A program made the translations under genes and the position numbers. DNA of 64,000 bases from Pontibacter russatus (GTDB taxonomy: Bacteria > Bacteroidota > Bacteroidia > Cytophagales > Hymenobacteraceae). The first letter of the stretch is position 1, and every line of letters begins with the position of its first letter. The notes beneath the pieces are model-generated. The model ran no database searches. It worked only from the letters and a program-made list of their open reading frames with translations, and was not told the origin of the DNA. Location: positions 3,923,001-3,987,000 of the forward strand of contig NZ_CP047984.1 in NCBI RefSeq assembly GCF_009931655.1, given 5' to 3'. Positions 8,724 to 18,332 of this stretch are shown here, piece by piece.

Positions 8724-9956
8724 CTACAGCGCGGCCACCTCTTTCGGGTAACACACGTAAAATTTCTCCACCTTTGTGCTCAGGGCCCGGATGCTGGGCA
8801 GGTCCGAGGCCTCGGCCACATCCACCACATAGCCTGTTTTGGTGAGCATGTTTATCGTCTGGCCCTCCACGTCATAGGCGTTGTTGCCAATTTTGCCGGA
8901 TATCATCAGGTACTTCACTTCCTCCTCGCTTACCCCGAACCGCTCCTGCACCAGTTCGCTGATGCCCAGCAGCATATCCTGTTCAATAGGCTTGCTGGAT
9001 ATAATCACTTTGAAGAGCCTCCGGTTCAGGATGCTGTTTGCCAGGAAGGACAGCACCTTGTCGGGGTGCGCGGCCCACAGTTTGATGCCGCCCCATATAT
9101 CGTGGTCGTCCAGGCTCACGAAACGCTCCAGGATGGTGCCGTCGCGCTCAAAGTCATACATGGTGAGGTCGGAGGCCAGGAAGAAGCGGAGGCAGGGGCT
9201 GGCGGGCACCTCCACGCCCTGCTGCAGCAGCTCCCGCGCCCGCTGCACCGCGCGCAGCACCATGTTCTCAGCGCTGATCACGGTTTTGTGCAGATACACC
9301 TGCCAGTACATCAGGCGGCGGCTCACCAGAAAATTCTCGATGCTGTAGATGGCTTTCTCCTCCACCACCAGCTGGTCGTTGGCCACGTCCAGCATTTTGA
9401 TAATACGGTCTGCGCCAATTTTGCCCTCATATACGCCGGTGTAAAAGCTGTCGCGGTTCAGGTAGTCGAGGCGGTCCACGTCCAGCTGGCTCGACACTAG
9501 CTGGTGAAAGAAACGGCGCTCGTAGGTGTCGGTGAAGATGGATATGGCCAGGCCCAGTCTGCCGCCGAACGCCTCATTGAGCATGTGCATGATGTGCAGC
9601 GAGAGGTCCTCGTGGTGTACGTTTTTGAAGATGGCCGTCTCCAGGGCGTGCGAGAAGGGGCCGTGGCCGATGTCGTGCAGCAGGATGGCAATCAGCGAGG
9701 CCTCGAATTCTTTCTCGTTTATTTCGTTATTTTTGCTTTTCAGCGTGTGCAGGGCCGTGTCCATCAGGTGCATGGCGCCCAGCGCGTGGTGAAAACGCGT
9801 GTGGAGCGCCCCCGGGTACACCATCTCCGTGAGCCCCAGCTGCTTGATGCGGCGCAGGCGCTGGAAGTAGGGGTGGTTGATGATGTCGAAGATAAGGTCG
9901 GAGGGCACGGTGATGAAGCCGTAGACGGGGTCGTTGAGTATCTTTTTTTTGTTCAC
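8724..9956 (-). CDS. HD-domain phosphohydrolase
   Basis: A 410-residue protein of the dGTPase-like HD family. The metal-binding set is visible: HTRFHHALGAMHLMD (first His) and LLHDIGHGPFSHALE (HD pair plus following His), with a later Asp in SQLDVDRLDYLNRD. Family members hydrolyse dNTPs or other nucleotides, and this subgroup (YdhJ-like) has no firm substrate. I recall it as often placed next to lpxD in Bacteroidota, as here. The ATG at 9956 faces porX across a 191-bp divergent intergenic region. Confidence 0.9.
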   Translation of the reverse strand: MNKKKILNDPVYGFITVPSDLIFDIINHPYFQRLRRIKQLGLTEMVYPGALHTRFHHALGAMHLMDTALHTLKSKNNEINEKEFEASLIAILLHDIGHGPFSHALETAIFKNVHHEDLSLHIMHMLNEAFGGRLGLAISIFTDTYERRFFHQLVSSQLDVDRLDYLNRDSFYTGVYEGKIGADRIIKMLDVANDQLVVEEKAIYSIENFLVSRRLMYWQVYLHKTVISAENMVLRAVQRARELLQQGVEVPASPCLRFFLASDLTMYDFERDGTILERFVSLDDHDIWGGIKLWAAHPDKVLSFLANSILNRRLFKVIISSKPIEQDMLLGISELVQERFGVSEEEVKYLMISGKIGNNAYDVEGQTINMLTKTGYVVDVAEASDLPSIRALSTKVEKFYVCYPKEVAAL

Positions 9957-9965
9957 CTATTTTAA

Positions 9966-10135
9966 GGGTTGATTGTTAAGTGGCTGGATTGTTGATTGTT
10001 CTATATCTATTGCTGATTTGAATTTGCCTTTTGCCACGCCTTAATTAAAGCATATACCGTACTTTAAAGTATGGCTGATGCCTTTTCGCAAATCCGGATT
10101 ATGACCATTTAACAATTAAGCCATATAACAATCTA
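9966..10135. repeat. Intergenic repeat region between the HD gene and porX
   Basis: GATTGTTAAGTGGCTGG and GATTGTTGATTGTT at the left are mirrored by AACAATTAAGCCATAT and AACAATC at the right. The words are like those at 4310-4471, so this is probably the same dispersed repeat type. Both divergent promoters must lie in or near it. Confidence 0.45.
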
Positions 10136-10147
10136 TTACATAATGCT

Positions 10148-11710
10148 ATGCAAAGATACGATATTTTATGGGCCGATGATGAGATCGACTTGCTCAAGCC
10201 GCACATTCTGTTCCTGGAGGAACGCGGCTACAACATCACCCCGGTGAACAGCGGCACCGACGCCATTGAGGTGTTTCAGGAGCGCACCTTCGACCTGGTG
10301 TTTCTGGACGAGAACATGCCCGGCATCAGTGGCCTCGAGACCCTGACGGAGCTGAAGAACATACGGCCGATGGTGCCGGTGATCATGATCACCAAGAGCG
10401 AGGAGGAGCACATCATGGAGGAGGCCATCGGCTCGCGCATCACCGATTACCTCATCAAGCCGCTGAACCCGAACCAGATCCTGCTCTCGGTGAAAAAGGT
10501 GCTGGACAACAAGCGGCTGGTGTCGGAGAAGACGAACATGAGCTACCAGCGCGACTTCCGGCAGCTGGGCATGGCCTTTGGCGAGCGCCTGAGCCCGCAG
10601 GAGTGGGCGGATATATATAAAAAGCTGGTGTACTGGGAACTGGAGATCGACGAGACGGAGAACAAGAGCATGGCCGATGTCATCAACATGCAGAAGGACG
10701 AGGCCAACTCCAACTTCGCCAAGTTCATCATGGAGAACTACGAGGACTGGATAAACCAGGACTCGGACGACGCCCCGCTCATGTCGCACCAGCTCTTCCG
10801 GGAGCGCGTGTTCCCGCTGATGAAGGAATCAGACCGGCCGGTATACTTCCTGCTGATCGACAACCTGCGCTACGACCAGTGGAAGGTGCTGGAGCCGCTT
10901 ATATCAGATTACTTTTCGGTGGACCAAGAGGAGATGTTCTATTCCATTCTGCCTACCACCACCGCCTATGCCCGCAACGCCATCTTCTCGGGCATGCTGC
11001 CCACCGAAATCGCCAAGAAATACCCGAACATGTGGGTGGGCGACGACGAGGAGGAGGGCAAGAACCTGCACGAGTCCGATTTCCTGGATATACAGATGCA
11101 GCAGAACCGCATGACGGAGAAGCACAGCTACCACAAGATCACCAACCCGGCCGCCGGAAAGGACCTGCTCTCCAAGTTCAGCAACCTCGACAACAACAAG
11201 CTGAACGTGATCGTCTACAACTTCGTGGACATGCTCTCGCACGCCCGCACCGACAGCAACATGGTGCGCGAACTGGCCCCCGACGAGTCGGCTTACCGCT
11301 CCATCACCCGGTCCTGGTTCCTGCACTCGCCGCTCTTCGAGACGCTGAAGCTGATATCTGAGAAAAAAGGCCGCCTCGTCATCACCACCGACCACGGCAC
11401 CATCCGGGTAAAGCGCCCCTTCAAGATCATCGGCGACCGCAACACCAACACCAACCTGCGCTACAAACACGGCAAAAACCTGGGCTATACCGACAAAGAC
11501 GTGTTCACGGTGCGCAAGCCTGAGCGATTTTTCTTGCCAAAGGCCAACGTTTCCACTACGTTTGTGTTTGCGATAGAAGACTACTTCTTCGCCTACCCGA
11601 ACAACTACAACTACTACGTGAACTTCTACAAGGATACTTTCCAGCATGGGGGCGTGTCGCTGGAGGAGGTTATTATACCGTTTGTCACGCTTTCGCCTAA
11701 AAATGGATAA
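10148..11710 (+). CDS. porX: T9SS response regulator PorX (receiver + PglZ domain)
   Basis: A 520-residue protein with an N-terminal CheY-like receiver (acidic pair Asp10/Asp11, phosphoacceptor Asp54 in LVFLDENMPG, Thr82, Lys104 in DYLIKPL), a helical linker to about residue 200, and a C-terminal PglZ / alkaline-phosphatase-like domain (LLIDNLRYDQW, ITTDHGTIR). This combination defines PorX, reported as the regulator of type IX secretion in Porphyromonas and Flavobacterium, where it works with the PorY kinase and the ECF factor SigP. PorX is also reported to act on cyclic oligonucleotides. The gene overlaps tsaE by 8 bp. Its presence agrees with the five T9SS cargo genes further along. Confidence 0.95.
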   Translation: MQRYDILWADDEIDLLKPHILFLEERGYNITPVNSGTDAIEVFQERTFDLVFLDENMPGISGLETLTELKNIRPMVPVIMITKSEEEHIMEEAIGSRITDYLIKPLNPNQILLSVKKVLDNKRLVSEKTNMSYQRDFRQLGMAFGERLSPQEWADIYKKLVYWELEIDETENKSMADVINMQKDEANSNFAKFIMENYEDWINQDSDDAPLMSHQLFRERVFPLMKESDRPVYFLLIDNLRYDQWKVLEPLISDYFSVDQEEMFYSILPTTTAYARNAIFSGMLPTEIAKKYPNMWVGDDEEEGKNLHESDFLDIQMQQNRMTEKHSYHKITNPAAGKDLLSKFSNLDNNKLNVIVYNFVDMLSHARTDSNMVRELAPDESAYRSITRSWFLHSPLFETLKLISEKKGRLVITTDHGTIRVKRPFKIIGDRNTNTNLRYKHGKNLGYTDKDVFTVRKPERFFLPKANVSTTFVFAIEDYFFAYPNNYNYYVNFYKDTFQHGGVSLEEVIIPFVTLSPKNG

Positions 11711-12149
11711 CACCGGAACGCATAGCGTAGTTTTTCAGATGTCGTCGTTGGCTGATGTGCCGGCGGCGGCTTCTGTGCTTATAGCGGAGGCCGGGCAGGA
11801 AACCATCATCCTGTTTGAGGGGCCGATGGGCGCTGGCAAGACTACTCTGATAAAGGAGATTTGTCTGCAGCTGGGTGTACAGGAGAACGTGAGCAGCCCT
11901 ACCTTTGCGCTGGTGAACGAGTACGAAGCCGCCGCCGGGAAACTAATTTACCATTTTGATTTTTATAGGATAAATGAGGAACGGGAGGCGCTCGGCATCG
12001 GCGCGACCGAATACTTTGAGTCGGGCAGGCTGTGCCTAATTGAGTGGCCCTCGATGATACCCCATTTGTTGCCGGAGCATTACCTGCTCGTGAAGCTGCA
12101 ACCTGCTCTTGATGGCGAGGTGCGCACCATGACCCTAAACAAAGTATAG
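11703..12149 (+). CDS. tsaE: tRNA t6A37 threonylcarbamoyl synthesis ATPase TsaE
   Basis: A 148-residue P-loop ATPase of the TsaBDE complex that makes N6-threonylcarbamoyladenosine at position 37 of ANN-decoding tRNAs. Walker A is GPMGAGKTTLIKEI; the family motif SSPTFALVNEY and a YHFDFYRI strand follow. The frame opens at 11646, but the ATG at 11703 (MDNTGTHSVVF) gives the normal length and an 8-bp overlap with the porX stop. Ald starts 1 bp after its stop, so porX-tsaE-ald reads as an operon. Confidence 0.93.
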   Translation: MDNTGTHSVVFQMSSLADVPAAASVLIAEAGQETIILFEGPMGAGKTTLIKEICLQLGVQENVSSPTFALVNEYEAAAGKLIYHFDFYRINEEREALGIGATEYFESGRLCLIEWPSMIPHLLPEHYLLVKLQPALDGEVRTMTLNKV

Positions 12150-12150
12150 T

Positions 12151-13377
12151 ATGACGGAGAAGTTAGCCGTGGATCTGGCGAAGTTGGCGACAAGCCGCGC
12201 CCTTTACCCGAAGGAGTCGATGCTGGCCGTGGAAGAGAGGCGCCGCAGCTTGTTTATCGGCATCCCCAAGGAGTCTTCGTTCCAGGAGAACCGCATCGGG
12301 CTGACGCCTGACGCGGTAAAGCAGCTCACCGACCATGGGCACCGCATACTGCTGGAGGCGGGGGCGGGCAGCCCCTCCAAATACTCCGACCACGAATACT
12401 CCGAGGCAGGCGCCAGAATCGTATACTCCACGCTGGAAGTGTACGAGGCAAGCATCATCCTGAAAATTGCGCCGCCCACCTACGACGAGATAGAGTACCT
12501 GCGGCCGGGGCAAACACTGATCTCTGCCCTGCAGTTCGGTAACCTGACCGCAGACTATATCAACGCGCTGCTCCGGAAGAAAATCAACGCCATTTCGTTT
12601 GAACTGATCCGCGACAAGTCTGGTGCCAAGCCGGTGGTGCGCGCCATGAGCGAGATCGCGGGCAGCACCGTGATGCTGGTGGCGGCGGAGTACCTGAGCA
12701 GCAGCAGCGATGGCAAGGGCGTCATACTGGGCGGTATAACAGGGGTGCCCCCAAGCAAAGTGGTGATACTGGGTGCCGGTACGGTGGCAGAGCACGCCGC
12801 GCGCGCCGCCTTTGGCCTGGGCGCCGAGGTGAAGGTGTTCGACAACCATATATATAAACTGCGCCGCCTGAAGCAGAACGTGGGCACACAGCTGTTTACC
12901 TCCACGCTAGACAAGGCGGTGCTGTACCACGAGATAAAGCAGGCCGATGTGGTGATTGGTGCGCTGGTGGCCGAGGAGGGGCAGATTACGTGCATGGTGG
13001 AGGAGAGCATCATCTCCCAGATGAGCCCCGGGTCCATCATCATCGATGTGTGCATCGACCAGGGAGGCTGTTTCGAGACATCAGAGGTGACCTCCCACTC
13101 GCGCCCCGTCTACCGCAAGTACGACATCATCCATTACTGCGTGCCCAATATCCCGTCGCGGGTGCCGCGCACGGCTTCGCAGGCGCTCAGCAACATTTTC
13201 ACGCCTATCTTTTCAGAGTTCTCCAAGTACGGGGGCATCAACGAGGTGCTGTTCACAAACGAGCATTACCGCAGCGGCGTCTATATATACAAAGGCAGCC
13301 TCACCAATGGCCATATCGCCAAAAGGTTCGGGATGCGTTACAAAGAGCTGGGGCTGATGATTGCGGTGAGGAATTAA
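12151..13377 (+). CDS. ald: Alanine dehydrogenase
   Basis: A 408-residue protein of the alanine dehydrogenase / pyridine nucleotide transhydrogenase family, converting L-alanine to pyruvate and ammonium with NAD+. Motifs include IGIPKESSFQENRIGLTP (substrate site), the NAD-binding loop VVILGAGTVAEHAARAAFGLGAEV at about residues 209-232, and PNIPSRVPRTAS near the C-terminus. It is about 35 residues longer than typical bacterial Ald, with the extra length at the N-terminus, which I recall as usual for Bacteroidota. It is last in the porX-tsaE-ald transcript and is followed by a strong hairpin. Confidence 0.92.
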   Translation: MTEKLAVDLAKLATSRALYPKESMLAVEERRRSLFIGIPKESSFQENRIGLTPDAVKQLTDHGHRILLEAGAGSPSKYSDHEYSEAGARIVYSTLEVYEASIILKIAPPTYDEIEYLRPGQTLISALQFGNLTADYINALLRKKINAISFELIRDKSGAKPVVRAMSEIAGSTVMLVAAEYLSSSSDGKGVILGGITGVPPSKVVILGAGTVAEHAARAAFGLGAEVKVFDNHIYKLRRLKQNVGTQLFTSTLDKAVLYHEIKQADVVIGALVAEEGQITCMVEESIISQMSPGSIIIDVCIDQGGCFETSEVTSHSRPVYRKYDIIHYCVPNIPSRVPRTASQALSNIFTPIFSEFSKYGGINEVLFTNEHYRSGVYIYKGSLTNGHIAKRFGMRYKELGLMIAVRN

Positions 13378-13409
13378 ACGGACGCAGGACATAAGACGTT
13401 AGACTTTTT

Positions 13410-13440
13410 GCAGCACCCGCCACGGCGGGTGCTGCTGTTT
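13410..13440 (+). terminator. Terminator after ald, shared by convergent genes
   Basis: A perfect 11-bp stem (GCAGCACCCGC with GCGGGTGCTGC) and a 4-nt loop. TTT follows on the plus strand and CAAAAAGTC on the left side gives a T-run on the minus strand. It sits between convergent ald and the flavin reductase gene and could act both ways. Confidence 0.85.
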
Positions 13441-13569
13441 ATATGCCTATGTACTATTTCGTTGTAATTAACTGGTAAAGGGTCAGTCGGCGATGGCAGA
13501 AGAAAACTTAAGGTATATGGCAGGCAGATAAGCGCGATGCTCGCACAGCCATATATAGCCTGGCAGGTT

Positions 13570-14469
13570 CTATATATGGTTACTTAGCAGCAGTACCTTC
13601 CAGGCGTCCTGCACCTGGTTGTCATCCAGCAGTTTCTTGCCCAGTTTTTCCAACTCACCCCGTTGTATGTCGGGGTTGTCGCGGTGCTTTGTCAGGATGT
13701 ATGCCACGAGTGGATTCGATTTGAAAGCGGCTACTTCTTCCGGGGAGGGCATTTTTTCGGTGTTGCCGAGGCGGCCCAGGTTGTTGCCGGTAAGCAGGCT
13801 GCTGTTGCGGATAAATTCCGGGAGCTGGTCTACGCCCATGCCCTTGCTGCGGAGCGGTTTGGGCAGCTCGAAAATGTTTTCCTTTGTGGCGCGCAGGTAA
13901 TAATCGCCTCCCATGCGGGCCACGGCGTCCAGTTTGTAGGGATCCACCCTGCCCTGCTCGTCCAGAATATCCTCGCTGATGTGCAGCAGCAGCACCTCGC
14001 AGAGCACCAGGTGGCCCGCGCCGCCCTCTTCGCCCAGCGTAATTACGTCCCTTACTTTGCACTCGAAGGCGGCGGGCGCCTCCTTTACCCGGGGCGGCTT
14101 CACCCGCTCCGACTTTACAGGAGTAAGGCCGGATTTTAGAAACTCATTTATGCCCCTGTCGTATTCTGTGCTGGCCAGCGACATCTGCTCGACCAAGCCG
14201 TAGTTGCCGATGTTGATGACGACCTCCTTTGTGGCCTGTATGTTTTGGAGCGTGTGCTTGCTGCTGTTGTCGCGCATGCGGCTCAGGGGGGAGAAAACCA
14301 GCATGGGTGGTTTGGAACTGAACAGGTTGAAAAAGCTGAAGGGGCTGAGGTTCACGTTTCCCTCCTCATCAACGGTGCTGGCAAAGGCGATGGGGCGGGG
14401 CGCGACAACGCCTGCCATGAGGGCATATAACACAGATGCCTGCGTCTGTTGCGGATCTAAACTTTTCAT
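13570..14469 (-). CDS. Flavin reductase-like (DIM6/NTAB) flavoprotein
   Basis: A 299-residue FMN-binding split-barrel protein. The N-terminal ~200 residues show the flavin-reductase-like pattern GVVAPRPIAFASTVDEEGNVN and NLSPFSFFNLFSSKPPML. The C-terminal ~90 residues are a helical extension. Family members reduce flavins with NAD(P)H or bind FMN; the partner enzyme is not evident here. The frame extends 37 codons upstream (to 14580), but the ATG at 14469 (MKSLDPQQTQ) fits the family. It is convergent with ald and stands alone. Confidence 0.85.
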   Translation of the reverse strand: MKSLDPQQTQASVLYALMAGVVAPRPIAFASTVDEEGNVNLSPFSFFNLFSSKPPMLVFSPLSRMRDNSSKHTLQNIQATKEVVINIGNYGLVEQMSLASTEYDRGINEFLKSGLTPVKSERVKPPRVKEAPAAFECKVRDVITLGEEGGAGHLVLCEVLLLHISEDILDEQGRVDPYKLDAVARMGGDYYLRATKENIFELPKPLRSKGMGVDQLPEFIRNSSLLTGNNLGRLGNTEKMPSPEEVAAFKSNPLVAYILTKHRDNPDIQRGELEKLGKKLLDDNQVQDAWKVLLLSNHI

Positions 14470-15035
14470 CTGTGAGCGGAATGCGTTTATCGGAGCGGCT
14501 ACAGGCAGCCCCTTGCCCATAAAGGTAAGAAAACAAAGCCTGGTATATAGGCTGCTACTGCTGTCATCGTCCGCAGGCACAGGCGTACAGCACTCTTAGG
14601 AGCAGCGATAAACCGCCCCGGCTTGCCTGTGCCAGGTCAGTAACAGCAGATGGAGGATACTTTCAGGGGAAATGCAACGACTACCTTCCTTATGTCGTAA
14701 GGGGCATTACACCGGCCGCCGTTTGCACTGTTTGTGCCCGCCTGTCACACCAAACGGTCCGGGAATTTGGCCGGATTTTGGCTCTTGCGGCCTTAGCAGG
14801 AAGTCTTGGTCCGCAATTATTTTAAAGGTTTATAAATTATAAACAGTTACCTTTCAGATTCATAAACATCCCATTGGTTTTTCTTTACCCTTATTTAATA
14901 TTGCATATATACTTTTTTGGATGTATTCCGTAAGATTGGTTATCTCGAGGCATTTCTTGATTTAATAAACACCTTCTATATACGGAAAACTATGGGAACA
15001 CAGTTAACAACAATACATTGCTTCTAAACTTAACC
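14470..15035. other. Divergent intergenic region upstream of the EPS locus
   Basis: 566 bp with no credible gene. The left half is GC-rich and the right half (from about 14815) is strongly AT-rich, as expected for a promoter region. It holds the perfect dyad at 14828-14844. No exact copy of the Bacteroidota -7 element TAnnTTTG is seen near the export gene; TATATACTTTTTTGG at 14906-14920 is the closest. Confidence 0.6.
14828..14844. promoter_or_regulatory. Perfect dyad upstream of EPS genes
   Basis: GTTTATAAATTATAAAC has 8-bp perfect arms around one central base, about 190 bp before the first EPS gene. It could be an operator; no regulator gene is adjacent. Confidence 0.3.
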
Positions 15036-15818
15036 ATGAAAAAGAATTTATTCTACCTTCTCACCCTATTCACACTATTTTCTTGCAGCAAGAGGGATTT
15101 AGCCTATTTCAGTGACATACCAGAGCAGAGAGTCTACAAAGAGAAAATCACGAACTCCATTGAGCCCACCATCCAGGCGGATGATATATTGGGCATTACC
15201 GTAAGCAGCTCGAACCCAGAGTCCAACATGCTGTTTAACAATGCAGGCGGTGGCAGGTCCGTAGCGCAAACTGCGGGCGGAGCCACGACTTACGAGGTGA
15301 ACGCCGTGAACGCCGGTTACCTGGTGGACCAGAACGGTTATATAGACTTCCCGGTGCTGGGGAGGATAAAGCTGGGCGGGATGACAAAACCGGAGGCAAA
15401 GGAAAAGCTGAACAGGGAACTGAGCAAATTGGTGCTGGACCCCTCCGTTAACATACGGTTCCTGAACTTCCGGGTGACGGTAATTGGCGAGGTGAAGAAC
15501 CCCAGCACGTTTACCATCCCCTCCGAGAAAATAAATATACTGGAGGCGCTTGGCCTGGCCGGGGACATGACACCCTACGGCATGCGCAGCAACGTGCTGC
15601 TGATACGGGAAGAGGAGGGCGTCAGAACCCTGTCCAGAATTAATCTGAACTCAAAGGAAGTGCTCAACTCTCCGAACTTTTACCTGCGGCAGAACGACGT
15701 CATATATGTTGAGCCAAATAAAACCAAAGAGGCGCAGGCTACCACCAACACCAGGATTCTGACTTACCTGCTGGCAGCTACGTCTGTAATCACTCTTGTA
15801 ATATCAAGGCTATTTTAA
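15036..15818 (+). CDS. Polysaccharide export outer-membrane lipoprotein (Wza-like)
   Basis: A 260-residue lipoprotein with a signal peptide and lipobox (LFSC, Cys17), followed by a polysaccharide-export domain (IQADDILGITVSSSNPE, GYIDFPVLGRIKLGGMTKPEA) and an SLBB-type domain (VTVIGEVKNPSTFTIPSEKINILEAL). A hydrophobic C-terminal segment (ILTYLLAATSVITLVI) fits the membrane-spanning helix of this family. It should form the outer-membrane channel for the exopolysaccharide made by the downstream genes. The frame opens 6 codons earlier, but the ATG at 15036 starts a proper signal peptide. The gap to the autokinase gene is 11 bp, so the two are co-transcribed. Confidence 0.93.
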   Translation: MKKNLFYLLTLFTLFSCSKRDLAYFSDIPEQRVYKEKITNSIEPTIQADDILGITVSSSNPESNMLFNNAGGGRSVAQTAGGATTYEVNAVNAGYLVDQNGYIDFPVLGRIKLGGMTKPEAKEKLNRELSKLVLDPSVNIRFLNFRVTVIGEVKNPSTFTIPSEKINILEALGLAGDMTPYGMRSNVLLIREEEGVRTLSRINLNSKEVLNSPNFYLRQNDVIYVEPNKTKEAQATTNTRILTYLLAATSVITLVISRLF

Positions 15819-15829
15819 ATTCTGTGGGC

Positions 15830-18166
15830 ATGGATAAAAGAGACATATCTACTTTCGAGTCAGAGCAAATCGATTTAAAAAGTATCTTATCCAGGTATCT
15901 GAAGTACTGGTACCTGTTTTTGGCTGCTATATTGTTGTGTGTTGGCGGTGCATACGTGTACCTGCTTCACGCCACACCCCAATACTATGTCAGCAGCACG
16001 CTGTTGCTGAAAGACGACGAGAGCGGGCGCGCCTCGTTTGACTTGTCGGGCCTCACTGGTGCCGATATTCTCCAACCTAACAAAAAAGTAGAGAACGAGA
16101 TTGTGGTGCTGAAGGCGAAAAGCCTGATGCAGCGCACGCTCGAAGACCTGGAGCTATACACCAGCTACTTTGTGGAGGATGAGGTAAAGCTCGTGGAGAT
16201 ATACGGGGAGGACCTGCCGGCGAAGGTACTGGTAGGCCAGATGAACGACAGCGCCTACGGCAAAACGGTGACCATGCACATCCGGGACAACAGCCAGTTT
16301 GATTTGATAGAGGAAGATGGGAGCAAAAGCTCGCATAAGTTCGGGCAGGAGATAAAGAAGCCGTACGGCACATTCACCGTTGTCATGGCGGCTGGGGCCA
16401 TCACACCCGATTCACCAAAGGACATCCTGGTGAAATTCAACGATATGCGGGAGATGGCCATCTCATACAGCGACAGGCTCGACATTGCCCCCGTTAACAA
16501 AGACGCCAACGTTATCCGCATCGCCCTGATCGACCCTGTGCCCCAGAAAGGAAAGGACATCGTGAACAAGCTGATTGAGATGTATAATGTTGAGGATGAC
16601 GAAGAAAAGAACCTGATCGCCGCCAATGCCATCGATTTTATAGATGAGCGCCTCAAGTTGCTCACCGCCGAACTGACGGACGTGGAGAAGAATGTGGAGC
16701 AGTACAAGCGCAAGAATGAGGTGACAGACATCGGCTCGCAGGCGAAGATGTACATGGAGAAGGCCAGTGATTATAACCAGCAGCTCACAGACTGGAGCAT
16801 CCAGATTGATGTGCTCGAATCGATAGAAAGATACCTGAGCAACAGAGAGACCGAGAACGAGCTGGTGCCAAGCACCCTGAACATACAGGACCCCACGCTC
16901 CTGGGCCTGATAGGTAAATTTAATGAGCTGCAACTGGAGCGCCAGCGGATGCTGAGGACAACGCAGCCCAGCAACCCCATCGTGCAGGGGATGACAGACC
17001 AACTTACAAACCTGCGCACCAACATCCTTGAGAACCTGCGGAACATCAAGAACAGCCTTATCATCACCCGGGATCAACTGCAGGCAAACTACGCGCAGTT
17101 CGAGACGAGGGTGCAGGAAGTGCCTTCCATTGAACGCGATCTGCTGGAGATAAACCGGCAGCAGGGCACCAAGCAGGAACTGTACCTCTACCTGCTGCAG
17201 AAGCGGGAGGAGTCGGCGCTGTCGCTGGTAGCCAACGTCTCTAACTCCAGGGTGATTGATGCTGCCACCGCTGAGGAAGAGCCAGTGCTGCCTAAAACGA
17301 ACCTCATATATGTGCTGGCTGTATTGCTGGGCCTGGGCCTGCCGTTTGCCGGTATCTACCTGAAGGACGCGCTGAATGACAAGATACAGGGCCTCCGGGA
17401 TGTGGAAGTGGCGACAACCGCCCCAATTCTTGGGGAGGTTACCTACAAGAAGGCCCGCTACCCGCTTGTGGTGACACAGGATAGCAGAACAACTGTGGCA
17501 GAGCAATTCCGGCAGATCCGGGCAAATCTTCAGTTCGCGTTCATCGGCAAGGAGAACAAAGTGATTCTCGTCACCTCAAGCATGAGCGGCGAGGGCAAAA
17601 CATTCTTCAGCCTGAACCTGGGAGCCAGCCTCGTGTTGACAGGCAAGCGCGTAGTAGTTCTCAGCTTCGACCTGCGAAAGCCAGCGTTGCTGCAGAGTCT
17701 GAATCTGCCGAACGAGGAAGGCATCACCAATTACCTGATGGCTGATGATGTGAACGTGGAAGACATCGTGTGTCCGTCCGGCACCTTACCGGACCTGTTC
17801 GTGGTAGGATCGGGCCCAGTACCGCTTAACCCCTCTGAACTAATGCTGCTGCCAAAGGTAGGAAAGATGATTGACGAGTTAAAGGAGGTGTTTGACCACA
17901 TCATCATCGATACCGCCCCTGTTGGGCAGGTGGCGGATGCGCTTGCGCTGGCACCGTACATCAACTCGAGCATATATGTGGTTAGAAACAATTATACTTA
18001 CAAGAAGCAGATAAAAATCATTGATGACATATACAAGAACCAGAAGTTCAAGCATGCGATGATTGTAGTGAACGGCGCCAAGGTTGAAGCCGGTTACGGT
18101 TATGGTTATGGATACAAAGAGACAGCATCAGCCAGCAAGAACCGTAGCAGGAAAGTTGAAGCTTAA
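15830..18166 (+). CDS. Wzc-like polysaccharide co-polymerase / tyrosine autokinase
   Basis: A 778-residue inner-membrane protein. An N-terminal Wzz domain is bounded by membrane segments at about residues 25-47 and 490-510, with a long periplasmic coiled-coil region between (about 250-420). The cytoplasmic BY-kinase domain carries Walker A SSMSGEGKTFF (about 582-592), Walker A' LSFDLRKP, and Walker B IIIDTAPVG (about 691-699). A tyrosine cluster GYGYGYGY near the C-terminus (about 755-762) is the expected autophosphorylation site. It should set chain length and gate export with the Wza-like channel. A GTG six bases upstream is a possible start; the ATG at 15830 is preferred. Confidence 0.94.
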   Translation: MDKRDISTFESEQIDLKSILSRYLKYWYLFLAAILLCVGGAYVYLLHATPQYYVSSTLLLKDDESGRASFDLSGLTGADILQPNKKVENEIVVLKAKSLMQRTLEDLELYTSYFVEDEVKLVEIYGEDLPAKVLVGQMNDSAYGKTVTMHIRDNSQFDLIEEDGSKSSHKFGQEIKKPYGTFTVVMAAGAITPDSPKDILVKFNDMREMAISYSDRLDIAPVNKDANVIRIALIDPVPQKGKDIVNKLIEMYNVEDDEEKNLIAANAIDFIDERLKLLTAELTDVEKNVEQYKRKNEVTDIGSQAKMYMEKASDYNQQLTDWSIQIDVLESIERYLSNRETENELVPSTLNIQDPTLLGLIGKFNELQLERQRMLRTTQPSNPIVQGMTDQLTNLRTNILENLRNIKNSLIITRDQLQANYAQFETRVQEVPSIERDLLEINRQQGTKQELYLYLLQKREESALSLVANVSNSRVIDAATAEEEPVLPKTNLIYVLAVLLGLGLPFAGIYLKDALNDKIQGLRDVEVATTAPILGEVTYKKARYPLVVTQDSRTTVAEQFRQIRANLQFAFIGKENKVILVTSSMSGEGKTFFSLNLGASLVLTGKRVVVLSFDLRKPALLQSLNLPNEEGITNYLMADDVNVEDIVCPSGTLPDLFVVGSGPVPLNPSELMLLPKVGKMIDELKEVFDHIIIDTAPVGQVADALALAPYINSSIYVVRNNYTYKKQIKIIDDIYKNQKFKHAMIVVNGAKVEAGYGYGYGYKETASASKNRSRKVEA

Positions 18167-18332
18167 GCAAGAGCCGGTACGGTGAGGGATTTATAACTTC
18201 TTCGGATAGCCGGCCGATTAAAAGCCAATGCGAAATCCAGGGCGGTGCGGTGTGGTTCCGGTAGGGGGATAGAAGCATGCCCTATCCGAATCGCAGCAAC
18301 TTAACAGGATTATCTTCAATCGTTTGAATCGG

